Assembly (NCBI RefSeq): GCF_015477775.1
Contig: NZ_JADLQO010000004.1
Span: 62,001-126,000 of the forward strand
Source of the DNA: Nocardia abscessus
GTDB taxonomy: Bacteria; Actinomycetota; Actinomycetes; Mycobacteriales; Mycobacteriaceae
DNA: 64,000 nt
Reading direction: 5' to 3'
Of this stretch, positions 45,293 to 54,493 are shown piece after piece. The notes under the pieces were generated by a model. The model saw only the letters and a list, made by a program, of their open reading frames with translations. It was not told where the DNA came from and ran no database searches. The translations under genes were made by a program, and so were the position numbers. Position 1 is the first letter of the stretch, and each line of letters begins with the position of its first letter.

Positions 45293-45502
45293 ATCTCGAA
45301 TCATCCGATGTTTCGACCTACGGCGGCATCCGGTCCTACGCCGGGCCCGGCTTCGCGCAGCCCCGGTCAGCGGCCGATTCGGAGAGGCATTGCCCCTCGA
45401 ACCGACGGGTCCGGATAGTGTGTCGGTAGGCGATCATCTGGAGGGCCACCATGGCGAACGTGTCGTGGGCAGCGGAACGCGACAGCGGATCGGGTCCGGG
45501 TC

Positions 45503-46900
45503 GTGGCTGACGGACCGGGCACCTCGGGCTCGCGCACGCTGCGCGCGGCCACGCTCAGCGGCTACCGGGAAGCCGCCTTCACCACCACGCCCGCGGCGCG
45601 CACCGCGCTGATCATCGCGGCGCTGCTGATCGCGGTAGTTCTGGCCTACGAGTCCGATGCCACCTCCCAGGACGGCGTCGACCACGGCTGGTTCGCCGCC
45701 CTCGCGCTGTCCGGCCTGTTCGTCGCCCGCGGGCTGCACCTGCGCCGGCCGATCACCCTCCCGCACCTCACGGCCGCGGCGCTGGTGCTGGTTCTCGCCC
45801 ACCTCGCCTACCGCGCCGAGCATCCCGGCGCGGGCTTCGTCCTGCTCGCCGCCGCCGGCTTCGTCCTGGTGCTGCCGTTGGCGAGCAAACCGCAGCCCGA
45901 ACAGGCGTATCGCGTGGCCGAACTGGTCGGCCGCACCGAGGGCGACCCGCTGGCGCCGTTCGCCCTGCATTCCGCCAAGACCTACTTCTTCGACTCGTCC
46001 TCGACCGCCGCCATCGGCTACCGCACCCGCTTCGGCGTCGCCGTGGTGGCGGGCGATCCGATCGGCGACCGCGCGGCGTTCCCCGAGCTGATCACGGCGT
46101 TCTCCGAATTCGCGGTCGACCACGGCTGGCGCGTCGCCGTGCTGGGCGCGAGCCCGGAACTGGCCGAGCTGTGGCGGCTGCGGGCGCTGGAGCACCGCGG
46201 ATTGCGCGCGGTCCCGATCGGGCGCGACGTCGTGCTCGACGTGAACGAGTTCAACCTGGTCGGCCGCAAGTTCCGCAACCTGCGCCAAGCCGTGAGCCGC
46301 ACCAAGAACTTCGGCGTCAACACCGAGGTGGTGGCCGAATCCGCGCTCTCCGAGGCGCGGCGGCGGGAACTGCTCGCCATCGTCGACGAATGGGAACGCG
46401 GCAGGCAGTCCCGCGGTTTCTCGATGATCCTGGACCATCTGCTGGACGGACGGAACCCGAACATGCTGGTGGTCATCGCCACCCAGGAGGACGGCAGCCC
46501 GGCGGGCTTCCAGCGCTACGGCATCTCCGGGCGTGGACGTGAACTGAGTCTCGACGTGCCGTGGCGGCGCAAGGACGCGCCCAACGGCCTGGACGAACGC
46601 ATGATCGTCGATCTGGTCGATTACGCCGCCGCGCACGGCATCCGCCGGATCTCGCTGGCTTTCGCCCCGTTCCCGGAACTGTTCGCCGAGAAGCGGAAAT
46701 CCCGCACGACACAGGCGGGCCTGTACCTGCTGGCGCATCTGGGCGATCCGCTGATCAGGCTGGAATCGCTCTACCGTTTCCTGCGCAAGTTCCACGCGCT
46801 GTCGGATGAGCGCTACGTGCTGGTCCGCTGGCGCGAGGTGCTCGTCGCCGCCGCGGCGCTGCTCACCCTCGAGTTCGCCCCGCACCGCCGCGAGTACTGA
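45503..46900 (+). CDS. DUF2156 phosphatidylglycerol lysyltransferase-like membrane protein
   Basis: 465 residues, GTG start. The N-terminal 130 residues contain about four transmembrane helices (ALIIAALLIAVVLAY, LVLVLAHLAYRAEHPGAGFV). The C-terminal 320 residues are the DUF2156/LPG synthase domain: HSAKTYFFDSSSTAAIGYRT, VVAGDPIGDRAAFPELI, FNLVGRKFRNLRQAVSRTKN and NGLDERMIVDLVDYA. Such proteins transfer aminoacyl groups to lipids (MprF/LysX type), which modifies surface charge and peptide resistance. There is no flanking lysyl-tRNA synthetase domain, unlike mycobacterial LysX. Confidence 0.83.
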   Translation: MADGPGTSGSRTLRAATLSGYREAAFTTTPAARTALIIAALLIAVVLAYESDATSQDGVDHGWFAALALSGLFVARGLHLRRPITLPHLTAAALVLVLAHLAYRAEHPGAGFVLLAAAGFVLVLPLASKPQPEQAYRVAELVGRTEGDPLAPFALHSAKTYFFDSSSTAAIGYRTRFGVAVVAGDPIGDRAAFPELITAFSEFAVDHGWRVAVLGASPELAELWRLRALEHRGLRAVPIGRDVVLDVNEFNLVGRKFRNLRQAVSRTKNFGVNTEVVAESALSEARRRELLAIVDEWERGRQSRGFSMILDHLLDGRNPNMLVVIATQEDGSPAGFQRYGISGRGRELSLDVPWRRKDAPNGLDERMIVDLVDYAAAHGIRRISLAFAPFPELFAEKRKSRTTQAGLYLLAHLGDPLIRLESLYRFLRKFHALSDERYVLVRWREVLVAAAALLTLEFAPHRREY

Positions 46901-46908
46901 GCAGCCGC

Positions 46909-47847
46909 ATGGAACTGACACACAGCGACGTGAAGGCCGCCGCCGAACGAGTAGCAGGGCTGGTCAGGCCGGTCGCCGTGGCGCAGGCCGACCATACGGG
47001 CGAGCTGTGGTTCGCGCTGGAGTTCCTTCAGCACACCGGCAGCTTCAAAGCCCGCGGCGCGCTGAATTTCCTGCTCACGCATCGGGAGAACGGCACGCTT
47101 TCCCCGGTGGGCGTGACGATCGCCTCGGGCGGCAACGCCGGACTCGCCTGTGCGTGGGCGGCTCGCAGTCAGGGCGTTCCCGCCACGGTGTTCCTGCCGA
47201 CCACCGCGCCGCGCGTCAAAGTAGAGCGCCTCGCCTCCTACGGCGCCGACGTCCGTCTGGTGGGCACCCAATACGCCGACGCGCTGGCGGCCAGCCGCGA
47301 TTTCGCCGACGCCACCGGCGCCCTGCTCTCGCACGCCTATGACAACCCCCTCATCGCCGGGGGCGCGGGCACCCTGATGACGGAGATCCACGAGCGGATT
47401 CCGGATCTCGACACCGTCGTGGTCGCCGTAGGTGGAGGCGGATTGTTCTCGGGCGTCGCCACCGCCGCCGCCCACTACGGCGTCCGCACCGTTGCCGTGG
47501 AGCCCGCCCGTTGCCGCGCGCTGCATGCCGCGATCGCGGCCGGAGAAGTCGTCGACGTCGAGGTCGACTCGGTCGCCGCCGACTCGCTCGGCGCCCGGCG
47601 GGTCGCGGAGATGGCGCTGACGGCCGCACAGCGCTACGAGGTGGACTCGGTGCTCGTCGACGACGCCGCGATCGTCGCCGCTCGCCGTGGCCTGTGGGAC
47701 GAACGGCGACTCGCAGTCGAGCACGGTGCGGCGACCGCCTTGGCGGCGGTACTCGGCGAGGAGCCCGCATTCCGGCCCGCACCAGGCGAGCGGGTGTGCG
47801 TGGTGCTGTGCGGCGCGAACACCGATCCGTCGGATCTGGCCAGGTAG
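46909..47847 (+). CDS. PLP-dependent threonine/serine dehydratase-like protein
   Basis: 312 residues, ATG 46909, 8 nt after the DUF2156 gene, so probably cotranscribed. Fold-type II PLP enzyme: Schiff-base Lys in HTGSFKARGALNFLLTHREN, substrate loop ASGGNAGLACAWAARSQGVP, phosphate-binding VAVGGGGLFSGVATAAAHYG and the end CVVLCGANTD, with the Ser-type PLP N1 ligand region replaced by Cys-Gly. Usual reaction: deamination of Thr or Ser to the 2-oxo acid. No ACT domain, so the catabolic, non-allosteric type. Confidence 0.86.
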   Translation: MELTHSDVKAAAERVAGLVRPVAVAQADHTGELWFALEFLQHTGSFKARGALNFLLTHRENGTLSPVGVTIASGGNAGLACAWAARSQGVPATVFLPTTAPRVKVERLASYGADVRLVGTQYADALAASRDFADATGALLSHAYDNPLIAGGAGTLMTEIHERIPDLDTVVVAVGGGGLFSGVATAAAHYGVRTVAVEPARCRALHAAIAAGEVVDVEVDSVAADSLGARRVAEMALTAAQRYEVDSVLVDDAAIVAARRGLWDERRLAVEHGAATALAAVLGEEPAFRPAPGERVCVVLCGANTDPSDLAR

Positions 47848-47951
47848 GACCGGCCGCCACGCCGTGTGACGGCTCGTCGGCGTATTTCCGACGAATCGGA
47901 CGACACGGCGTTAGGCTCGCTGTCGTCTTCGATCCCGACGGAAGGCACAGC

Positions 47952-48500
47952 ATGGCGCATACGTCACACATGGTTCCCATCGGCACCCCGCTACCGGACT
48001 TTTCCCTTCCCGATCTCGACCAGCGGATCTACTCCCGGGACGATTTCGTGGACGGGCCGGGTCTGTTGGTCGTCTTCGCCTGCAACCACTGCCCCTACGT
48101 CAAGCACATCGAGGCGGCGCTCGGCGAACTGGTCGACTCGCTGCCGTCCATGCCGACCGTGGCGATCTGCACCAACGACGCGTCCGCCTACCCGGACGAC
48201 GCGCCGTTGCGGCTGCGTGACCAGGCGATCCGCGCGGGGTGGACCTTTCCCTACCTCGTCGACGAAGCCCAGGACGTGGGCCGGGCATTCCGCGCCGCCT
48301 GCACCCCCGACTTCTTCCTCTACGACGCGAACCTCGAACTCGCCTACCGCGGCGCGTTCGACGAATCGACGCCCGGCAACGGGAAACCACTGACCGGAGA
48401 CGACTTGCGCACGGCCGTCGAAGCCGTGCTCGCGGGCGGGCCCGCCCCGGAACCGCACCGGCCGAGCATGGGGTGCTCGATCAAGTGGCGAGACGCCTGA
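47952..48500 (+). CDS. Thioredoxin-fold (AhpC/TSA-type) protein
   Basis: 182 residues. The sequence TPLPDFSLPDLDQRIYSRDD, then LLVVFACNHCPYVKHIEAAL, shows a thioredoxin fold with a CNHC active site, and the later RAACTPDFFLYDANLELAYR with the Pro before DFF is the cis-Pro loop. Proteins of this type are common stand-alone redox proteins in actinobacteria. The last 20 nt overlap the end of the convergent DJ-1 gene. Confidence 0.86.
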   Translation: MAHTSHMVPIGTPLPDFSLPDLDQRIYSRDDFVDGPGLLVVFACNHCPYVKHIEAALGELVDSLPSMPTVAICTNDASAYPDDAPLRLRDQAIRAGWTFPYLVDEAQDVGRAFRAACTPDFFLYDANLELAYRGAFDESTPGNGKPLTGDDLRTAVEAVLAGGPAPEPHRPSMGCSIKWRDA

Positions 48501-49272
48501 GTCCCTTCCCGCGTTCGCGCACCCGCCGGACGGCGGCGCGCCATGCCAGCTGCGGCACGGCGGCCGACAACCTGGCGAACTCCCCGAGGTTGTCCGGCTC
48601 GATCACGGTACGGGCCTGCTGCGCGGTGGCGGCGAGCCGGACCGCGCGCGACGCCTTGCCGACGTGGCCTGCGTCGTAGGGCGGCTGCGGGTCGTATTCG
48701 ATGATCAGCTGAGCCGTTTCGGCCTGCTCCGCGCCGAAGGTCTCCCCCACCAGCCACAGGGCCAGGTCGATGCCCGCGGAGACCCCCGCGGCCGTGACGA
48801 TCTTTCCGTCGCGCACGATCCGTTCGCCAGGTCTCGCGTCGGCTCCGAGTCCGCGCAACGCGGACTGGGCCAGCCAGTGCGTCGTGGCGGGCCGTCCGTT
48901 CAACAGTCCGGCGGCGGCCAGCACCAGCGAACCCGTGCACACCGACGTCGTCCAGCGGGTGCCCCGGTGCGCGCTGCGCAGCCAGGCCAGCAGCGCGTCG
49001 TCGACCGCCGCCGCCGCCGAGCCGGGACCACCGGGCACGAGCAGGATGTCCGGTGCGGGCGTCTCGTCGAACGAATGCGTGGCGCCCAGCACGAGCACCC
49101 CGCTGTCGGTGGTGATCGGCCCCGGCTCGTGCCAGACGAATCGGATCTCCGCGCCCGGCGCGAAACGCAGCACCTCGTACGGGCCGATCGCGTCGAGCGC
49201 GGTCATCCCCGGATAGGTCACGATCGCGATCCGCACCGCCTTGCCCGCTACGCGCCCTTCGGATCCGGTCAT
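48481..49272 (-). CDS. DJ-1/PfpI-family protein
   Basis: 263 residues from ATG 49272. The class I glutamine amidotransferase-like fold has the nucleophile elbow TTSVCTGSLVLAAAGLLNGR, with Cys as the reactive residue and an upstream Glu in DAIGPYEVLR, as in isonitrile hydratase and ThiJ-like proteins. A helical C-terminal extension of about 70 residues follows (QQARTVIEPDNLGEFARLSA). There is no AraC DNA-binding domain, unlike the GlxA-type gene at 53379. Substrate unknown. Confidence 0.85.
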   Translation of the reverse strand: MTGSEGRVAGKAVRIAIVTYPGMTALDAIGPYEVLRFAPGAEIRFVWHEPGPITTDSGVLVLGATHSFDETPAPDILLVPGGPGSAAAAVDDALLAWLRSAHRGTRWTTSVCTGSLVLAAAGLLNGRPATTHWLAQSALRGLGADARPGERIVRDGKIVTAAGVSAGIDLALWLVGETFGAEQAETAQLIIEYDPQPPYDAGHVGKASRAVRLAATAQQARTVIEPDNLGEFARLSAAVPQLAWRAAVRRVRERGKGLRRLAT

Positions 49273-49409
49273 CGTCGACCCCGTTCGCCGAAACTCTGTG
49301 AGACGAGAAGAGAACCAGCGTTTCATTGCGCCGAACCGGTGTCAATCACCGCCGAGAGCGCCATGATGTGCGGAGCAACCCCGCTGTGTTCCGGAGGAAA
49401 GGACTACCG

Positions 49410-49925
49410 GTGACCAATCCAGGCGACTCGGGCTCGGTCGCGCGTCGTTATGTCGAGGCGATCGGTGCGCAGGACTGGCAGACCGTCGCGGACTGCTGGC
49501 GGCCCGGCGCGCGCGACGCGTTCGTCGGCGTAGCCGATCTGCGCGCTCCGGACGAGATCGTGGCCTTCTTCCGCGACGTGCATGCCGCGGTCCCCGACCT
49601 GACCGTGCACATCCTCTCGGTCACCGCGCAGGACGAGCGCGCCGTCGTGCACTGGCGGATGCAGGGCCGGTTCGACGGCACCGTGCCCCTGATCGGGCTG
49701 GCGCCGAACGGAAGGCGGCTCGACCTCCTCGGCACCGACGTGTTCGTCGTGCGCGAGGGGCTGATCGAGTCGAACACCGCGATCGTCAACGGGCTCGACC
49801 TCGCGCGACAGCTCGCCGTCCTGCCCCCGCAGCATTCGATCGCCGAGCGAGTGCTGTTCGGGCTCGCCAATTCGATTGCCCCACTCGGCAAAGCGATCCG
49901 CGCGAGGAACCGTTCCGGACGATGA
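49410..49925 (+). CDS. SnoaL-like (ester cyclase/NTF2-fold) protein
   Basis: 171 residues from GTG 49410, preceded by GGAGGAAAGG. The core VARRYVEAIGAQDWQTVADC followed by LRAPDEIVAFFRDVHAAVPD, then VHWRMQGRFDGTVPLIGLAP and GRRLDLLGTDVFVVREGLI, fits SnoaL-like polyketide cyclases and related NTF2 enzymes (conserved His/Asp pocket). A C-terminal tail of 30 residues is extra. Function unknown. Confidence 0.82.
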   Translation: MTNPGDSGSVARRYVEAIGAQDWQTVADCWRPGARDAFVGVADLRAPDEIVAFFRDVHAAVPDLTVHILSVTAQDERAVVHWRMQGRFDGTVPLIGLAPNGRRLDLLGTDVFVVREGLIESNTAIVNGLDLARQLAVLPPQHSIAERVLFGLANSIAPLGKAIRARNRSGR

Positions 49926-49977
49926 TCCGATGCTGCCGAACCGGCCGCGGTGAGGGACACTGTTCCCGACACCGGGG

Positions 49978-50916
49978 ATGGAAAGGGGTGGGACGTTGGC
50001 GACGATCGTCCTCGTACACGGCATCGCGCAGGAACAGGAATCGGCCGACACCTTGGAGGCGCGCTGGTTGCCCGGACTCGCGGGCGGGGTACGCAACCAC
50101 GGCGCACCCGAGCTCGCGGATCGATTGTGGCGCAATGGTTCCCCCGGCGACTTGTCGACCCGCATGGCCTTCTACGGCAACAAGTTCCTGGTCGAAGGGT
50201 CGCAGGGCGCCGGAACCGAACTCGACGACGCGCAACTGGACCTGATGGAGCAGCTCGCCGCCGAATGGCTGGCGACCGCCGCGGCGCACGCGGGCGACGA
50301 GCGTGACCGGGCGACCGCCCGCCGCCTCGGCACCGCCCCACCGCCGGACGCGGTGGCGCAGGGGCCGCAGGCGAGCCTGCGGCCCGCGCTCAACGCGCTG
50401 ATGCGGTTGCGGTGGTTCGCGCCGTTCGGTTTCGGGTTGGCGCAGAAGTTCGTCATCCGCGCCCTGTCCCAGGTCGCCCGCTACTTCACCGACGACGACG
50501 TGCGCGAGTACGCCCAGCGGCAGGTGCTCGACCAGATCGGTCCCGACACCCGCCTGGTCGTCGCGCATTCCCTCGGCAGCGTGGTGGCCTACGAGGCGCT
50601 GCACCGCACCGACCATCCGGTCACCCTGCTGACCATGGGATCGCCGCTCGGCCTGCGCACGGTCGTCTACGACCGGCTGCGCCCGCAGCCGAGCGCCGTG
50701 CCGAAATCGGTGACGGGCTGGCACAACCTGGTGGACGAGGACGATCTCGTCGCGGCGCACCTGGACCTCACGCCGTTCTTCCCGCCCTGCCCCGGTGGCG
50801 CCGTCGTTCCGGTCACCGCGCAGTACTTCGACAACGGCGCGTCGCCGCACGACTCGACCAGCTATCTGATCAAGGCGGTCACCGGCGGCATCGTCGCGCA
50901 AGCGCTCGGCCACTAG
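49978..50916 (+). CDS. Alpha/beta-hydrolase, putative esterase
   Basis: 312 residues if ATG 49978 is used; a TTG at 49996 with GGGGTGGG upstream is equally likely, giving a start MATIVLVHG. Key features: oxyanion-side TIVLVHGIAQEQESADTLEA, nucleophile elbow TRLVVAHSLGSVVAYEALHR with Ser, and DNGASPHDSTSYL near the end for the His. Residues 90-140 are an Ala/Arg-rich insert. Related to secreted-lipase-like hydrolases of actinobacteria that have no signal peptide here. Confidence 0.8.
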   Translation: MERGGTLATIVLVHGIAQEQESADTLEARWLPGLAGGVRNHGAPELADRLWRNGSPGDLSTRMAFYGNKFLVEGSQGAGTELDDAQLDLMEQLAAEWLATAAAHAGDERDRATARRLGTAPPPDAVAQGPQASLRPALNALMRLRWFAPFGFGLAQKFVIRALSQVARYFTDDDVREYAQRQVLDQIGPDTRLVVAHSLGSVVAYEALHRTDHPVTLLTMGSPLGLRTVVYDRLRPQPSAVPKSVTGWHNLVDEDDLVAAHLDLTPFFPPCPGGAVVPVTAQYFDNGASPHDSTSYLIKAVTGGIVAQALGH

Positions 50917-52106
50917 CGGCTCTCGAATTCCGCTGCGAGCGCGATTGTTTCACCGCTCGCGCGGACCCGGCGGTCGCGCCGGAGCAGGTACACCGCGAGT
51001 GCCACGCCCAGGCCGGTGAGTGCCGCGCCGACCAGGTAGAGCGACCGCAGACCCGGCCCGTCGCCGAGGACCCAGCCGCCGATCCGGCCCGCGCCCGCCG
51101 CGGCGAGCTGGAATCCCGACGCGTTCACCGCGACGGCCAGGGTCGGCGCGGCCGTGGCCGCGGCGATCACCCGGGTCTGCATACCCGGGATGATCGCGAA
51201 GGCCAGTGCACCGAGCGCGAAGATCAGCGGTGCCACGAGGATGCGGACGTCGCCCGCCGTCCAGAGCAGCACCAGCACGATGGCGAGCGCGGCGAGCAGC
51301 GCGGTCACCGAGGGCAGCAGCGCCCGGTCGGCGAGTCTGCCGCCGAGCTGGGTGCCGACCACCGCGCCGAAGCCGTAGACCAGCAGCAGGATCGGCACCG
51401 CCCCCGCGGGAAAGCCGCCGACCTCGGTGAGCAGCGGCGTGATGTAGGTGAAGACCATGACCACGCCGATATTTCCGACGGCGGTGAGCGCCAGCGCCCA
51501 GAGCACGTCACGATCGGTGAACACGCGCAGTTCCCGCCCGGCCGAAACGGCGGCCGATCCCGGTGAGTCCGGCATGAAGCGCAGCACCAGGGGAAGCGCC
51601 AGCGCCGCGCACAGCGCCACAGCCGCGAAAGTCGCTCGCCAGTCCAGGCTCTGACCGATGGCCGCGCCCAGCGGCGTTCCGAGCACGATGCCCAGATTCA
51701 TCCCGAGGGCCACGCGCGCCACGGCCGCGGCTTCGGATCCTGGCCGAGCGGTCGACACGGCCGTGGCGATCGCGACCGCGAAGAAGGTGGCGACGACCGA
51801 GCCCGCCGCACAGCGCGTCACCAGCAGCACAACGTAATTCGGCGCGAGAGCCGAACCCGTGTTCGCCAGTATCGACACCAGTATCAACCCGATGACCAAC
51901 GGCTTGCGCGCCACCCGCGCGGTCAGCACGGTGACCACCGGACCGCCGACGATCATGCCCACCGCGTACGCCGTCACCAGCGCGCCCGCCGCGGCCACCG
52001 AGACGGCCATGCCGTCCGCGACGTCGGGCAGTATGCCCGCGATCACGAATTCGCCGGTGGTCAGGCTGAACACGACCAACATGAGAGAGAACACCGCGGA
52101 CCGCAT
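50913..52106 (-). CDS. DHA1-family MFS exporter (Bcr/CflA/AraJ-like)
   Basis: 397 residues from ATG 52106 (GTG 52109 possible). Twelve predicted helices; helix 1 VFSLMLVVFSLTTGEFVIAG followed by ILPDVADGMAVSVAAAG carries the family motif (GEFxxxGxLPxxA). Divergent from a MarR gene with an inverted repeat in the spacer, so probably repressed by it. Ends tail-to-tail with the hydrolase gene, sharing the palindromic stop tag CTAG. Confidence 0.9.
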   Translation of the reverse strand: MRSAVFSLMLVVFSLTTGEFVIAGILPDVADGMAVSVAAAGALVTAYAVGMIVGGPVVTVLTARVARKPLVIGLILVSILANTGSALAPNYVVLLVTRCAAGSVVATFFAVAIATAVSTARPGSEAAAVARVALGMNLGIVLGTPLGAAIGQSLDWRATFAAVALCAALALPLVLRFMPDSPGSAAVSAGRELRVFTDRDVLWALALTAVGNIGVVMVFTYITPLLTEVGGFPAGAVPILLLVYGFGAVVGTQLGGRLADRALLPSVTALLAALAIVLVLLWTAGDVRILVAPLIFALGALAFAIIPGMQTRVIAAATAAPTLAVAVNASGFQLAAAGAGRIGGWVLGDGPGLRSLYLVGAALTGLGVALAVYLLRRDRRVRASGETIALAAEFESR

Positions 52107-52120
52107 CACACGCCTTCCAG

Positions 52121-52155
52121 ATAGTTCTAACTGTAATGATTTGAACTAGAACTAT
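52121..52155. promoter_or_regulatory. MarR operator-like inverted repeat
   Basis: Perfect 9-bp arms atagttcta (52121-52129) and tagaactat (52147-52155) lie between the divergent MFS and MarR starts. The spacer is AT-rich compared with the neighbourhood and likely contains the promoter elements of both genes. Confidence 0.7.
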
Positions 52156-52189
52156 CACAGTTCGAATCGAAGGCGCTAGACTCGGAGCA

Positions 52190-52630
52190 ATGACGCGGCA
52201 GCCGGACCCCGTGGTGGACACCGAACTCGACCGCGACGTGTGCAAGCTGGTGCACCAGTTCACCCACCGGCTCGACGTGCACGTCCGCCGCGTCGCCGAG
52301 CAACTCGACCTCACCCCTTCGCAAGTGATCGCCCTGCGCGAACTGTCCGAGGCGATCACCGCCAGGGAGCTGGCGGCGCGAATGTCGTGCGAGCCGTCCA
52401 ACGCGACCTTCGTGCTGGACCGGCTCGAGCAGCAGGGCTTGGTCCGCCGCGAGCCGCATCCCACGGACCGGCGCGCGAAACAGATCGTGCTGACACCGGC
52501 CGGTCAGCGGCGGCGCGACGACGCGCTCGAATTGCTCGGCGCGAACTCACCGCTGATCGCACTGAACGAAGCGCAGCAGGAGGCCCTGCGCGACCTCCTG
52601 CTCACCATGGCCGCCGATACCGAGAGCTGA
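52190..52630 (+). CDS. MarR-family regulator
   Basis: 146 residues. Winged helix: EAITARELAARMSCEPSNAT followed by FVLDRLEQQGLVRREPHPTD and RRAKQIVLTPAGQRRR, the complete MarR recognition helix and wing. Divergent from the MFS exporter at 50913-52106 and likely represses both genes through the repeat at 52121-52155. Confidence 0.92.
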   Translation: MTRQPDPVVDTELDRDVCKLVHQFTHRLDVHVRRVAEQLDLTPSQVIALRELSEAITARELAARMSCEPSNATFVLDRLEQQGLVRREPHPTDRRAKQIVLTPAGQRRRDDALELLGANSPLIALNEAQQEALRDLLLTMAADTES

Positions 52631-52650
52631 TCGAGGCCCGCCCTGCGCGG

Positions 52651-53265
52651 TTACCGAACACTCTGCGACAGATGAGCTTTCGCGTCCTCGTAGTCTCCCG
52701 CGGGGGCCGCCTCGTCGCGGGTGTAGACCAGGTGCAGCACGCCGGTGTCGAAGGTCCGCGAGGACAGCAGGCGCAGCGGAACCGTGGGCGCGCCGTCCTG
52801 GAACAAGCGGTCGCCCTTGCCGACCGCGATCGGGTGCACCAGCAGGTGCAGTTCGTCCAACAGCCCGGCGGCCAGCAGCTGACGGACGACCGAGACCGAG
52901 CCGCTCATGCCGATGTCCCCGCCCGGTTCGTTCTTCAACGCCGTCACCGCTTCGAGCAGGTCGCCGCGAAGCACTTCGGAATTGCGCCAGGTGAAGTCGA
53001 GATCCTGGCGCGTCACCACGATCTTGCGCGCGTCGCCCAACTTCTTCGCGAACGCCGCGTCCGCATCGCCCGCCGCTTCGCGCTCCGGCCACGCGCCCGC
53101 GAAGCTGTCATAGGTCTTGCGGCCGAGCAGCAGGGTGTCGGCGGCGCCGAGCTGGGCATCGACCGCCGCGCCCATGGCGTCGTCGAAGTACGGGAAGTGC
53201 CAGTCCTGCGGGTCCTCGATGACGCCGTCGAGGGCGATGAACAGACCTGCGGTGATTTTCCTCAT
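52651..53265 (-). CDS. Dihydrofolate reductase-family (RibD C-terminal-like) protein
   Basis: 204 residues from ATG 53265. Blocks: MRKITAGLFIALDGVIEDPQ, ADTLLLGRKTYDSFAGAWP, KIVVTRQDLDFTWRNSEVLR and DIGMSGSVSVVRQLLAAGLL followed by DELHLLVHPIAVGKGDRLF. This is the DHFR-like reductase fold (RibD_C), widespread in actinobacteria with uncharacterised substrates and distinct from true DHFR. No riboflavin operon nearby. Confidence 0.88.
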   Translation of the reverse strand: MRKITAGLFIALDGVIEDPQDWHFPYFDDAMGAAVDAQLGAADTLLLGRKTYDSFAGAWPEREAAGDADAAFAKKLGDARKIVVTRQDLDFTWRNSEVLRGDLLEAVTALKNEPGGDIGMSGSVSVVRQLLAAGLLDELHLLVHPIAVGKGDRLFQDGAPTVPLRLLSSRTFDTGVLHLVYTRDEAAPAGDYEDAKAHLSQSVR

Positions 53266-53378
53266 GTGCGTTGCTCCTGGATCAGGTGACGGTTGCTGTC
53301 GCTTGATCCGACGGGGCGGCGCGCGAGAACTCATCGGTGGGCGTGCGCGATTCGGCTCCGCCCGGCACGAAGGCGTCG

Positions 53379-54341
53379 CTATCCGGCCCGGTGCGCATCC
53401 GAACCGTGGAAGGCCGCCCGGTAGCTGTGCGGACTGGTTCCGACCACCCGTTTGAAGCGATCGCGGAACGCGGTCGGCGAACCGAACCCGACCTGACCCG
53501 CGATCCGGTCGACGGGATGAGTGGTGGCTTCGAGCAGATGCTGCGCCTGCCGGATACGCGCGCGCAGCAACCACTGCAACGGCGTGGTCCCGGTGTGCTC
53601 GCGAAAACGGCGGTTGAGCGTGCGGGTGCTCATCCCGGCATGGGCGGCGATGTCGTCGAGGGAGATGTCCCGCGCGCAGTTGTCCTGGATCCATCGCAGC
53701 ACCGGCTCCAACGCCGAGCCGCGCGGCGTCGGCGGCTGGTCGTGCACGATGAACTGCGCCTGGCCGCCTTCCCGCTCCAGCGGGACAACCGATTTCCTGG
53801 CCGCGTCGGCCGCGACCGCCGAGCCGTAGTCCTTGCGGATCATGTGCAGGCACATGTCGATGCCCGCCGCCGCACCCGCCGAGGTGAGCAGCGAGCCGTT
53901 GTCCACGTACAGCACGTCGGGGTCCACGTCGATGGACGGATGGTCGGCCGCGAGCGCCGCGGCGGCGAGCCAGTGCGTGGTCGCACGATGGCCGTCCAGC
54001 AATCCGGTCGCGGCCAAGATGAAGGCGCCGGAACAGATCGAGGCGATGCGGGTACCCGCCGCCGCGGCCCGGCACAGGGCGTCGATCACTTCCTCCGGCA
54101 CCAGCAGGCCCGGGTCGGCGCAGCCCGGCAGGACGATCGTGTCCGCCTCGGCCAGCGCGTCGAGCCCGCGCGGCGCCAGCAGCGTGAACACGCCCGCGTC
54201 GACCGTCGGTGCGCACGCGCAGACCAGCACGCGGTACGCCGGCCTGCCGTCGGGCAACCGCGTGCGGCCGAACACCTCCACCGGCGTGGCCAGATCGAAC
54301 GCGATCACTCGGTCCAGGGCGAGTACGACCACGGTGTGCAT
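53379..54341 (-). CDS. GlxA-type regulator: DJ-1/PfpI domain plus AraC helix-turn-helix
   Basis: 320 residues from ATG 54341. The N-terminal 190 residues are a DJ-1-like domain (VVVLALDRVIAFDLATPVEV, ADTIVLPGCADPGLLV, RIASICSGAFILAATGLLDG with Cys elbow). The C-terminal 110 residues carry the AraC DNA-binding domain: ISLDDIAAHAGMSTRTLNRR followed by FREHTGTTPLQWLLRARIRQ, and VDRIAGQVGFGSPTAFRDRF. This GlxA architecture regulates catabolic genes. Target unknown; the divergent DUF2269 gene or the DHFR-like gene downstream are candidates. Confidence 0.92.
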   Translation of the reverse strand: MHTVVVLALDRVIAFDLATPVEVFGRTRLPDGRPAYRVLVCACAPTVDAGVFTLLAPRGLDALAEADTIVLPGCADPGLLVPEEVIDALCRAAAAGTRIASICSGAFILAATGLLDGHRATTHWLAAAALAADHPSIDVDPDVLYVDNGSLLTSAGAAAGIDMCLHMIRKDYGSAVAADAARKSVVPLEREGGQAQFIVHDQPPTPRGSALEPVLRWIQDNCARDISLDDIAAHAGMSTRTLNRRFREHTGTTPLQWLLRARIRQAQHLLEATTHPVDRIAGQVGFGSPTAFRDRFKRVVGTSPHSYRAAFHGSDAHRAG

Positions 54342-54493
54342 GGCAATAGCGTAGTAGGCCGGTCGATTCCGGCCAACGGTCACCACCTGGCTTTCGACAG
54401 ATACTTGCAGTTCACTGATTTGGCGAGAATTGATCGGTATATGGCGCTTTCGCCAATTCCTCCGGCCCGCCATCATGGCTAATCTCGACCGCC

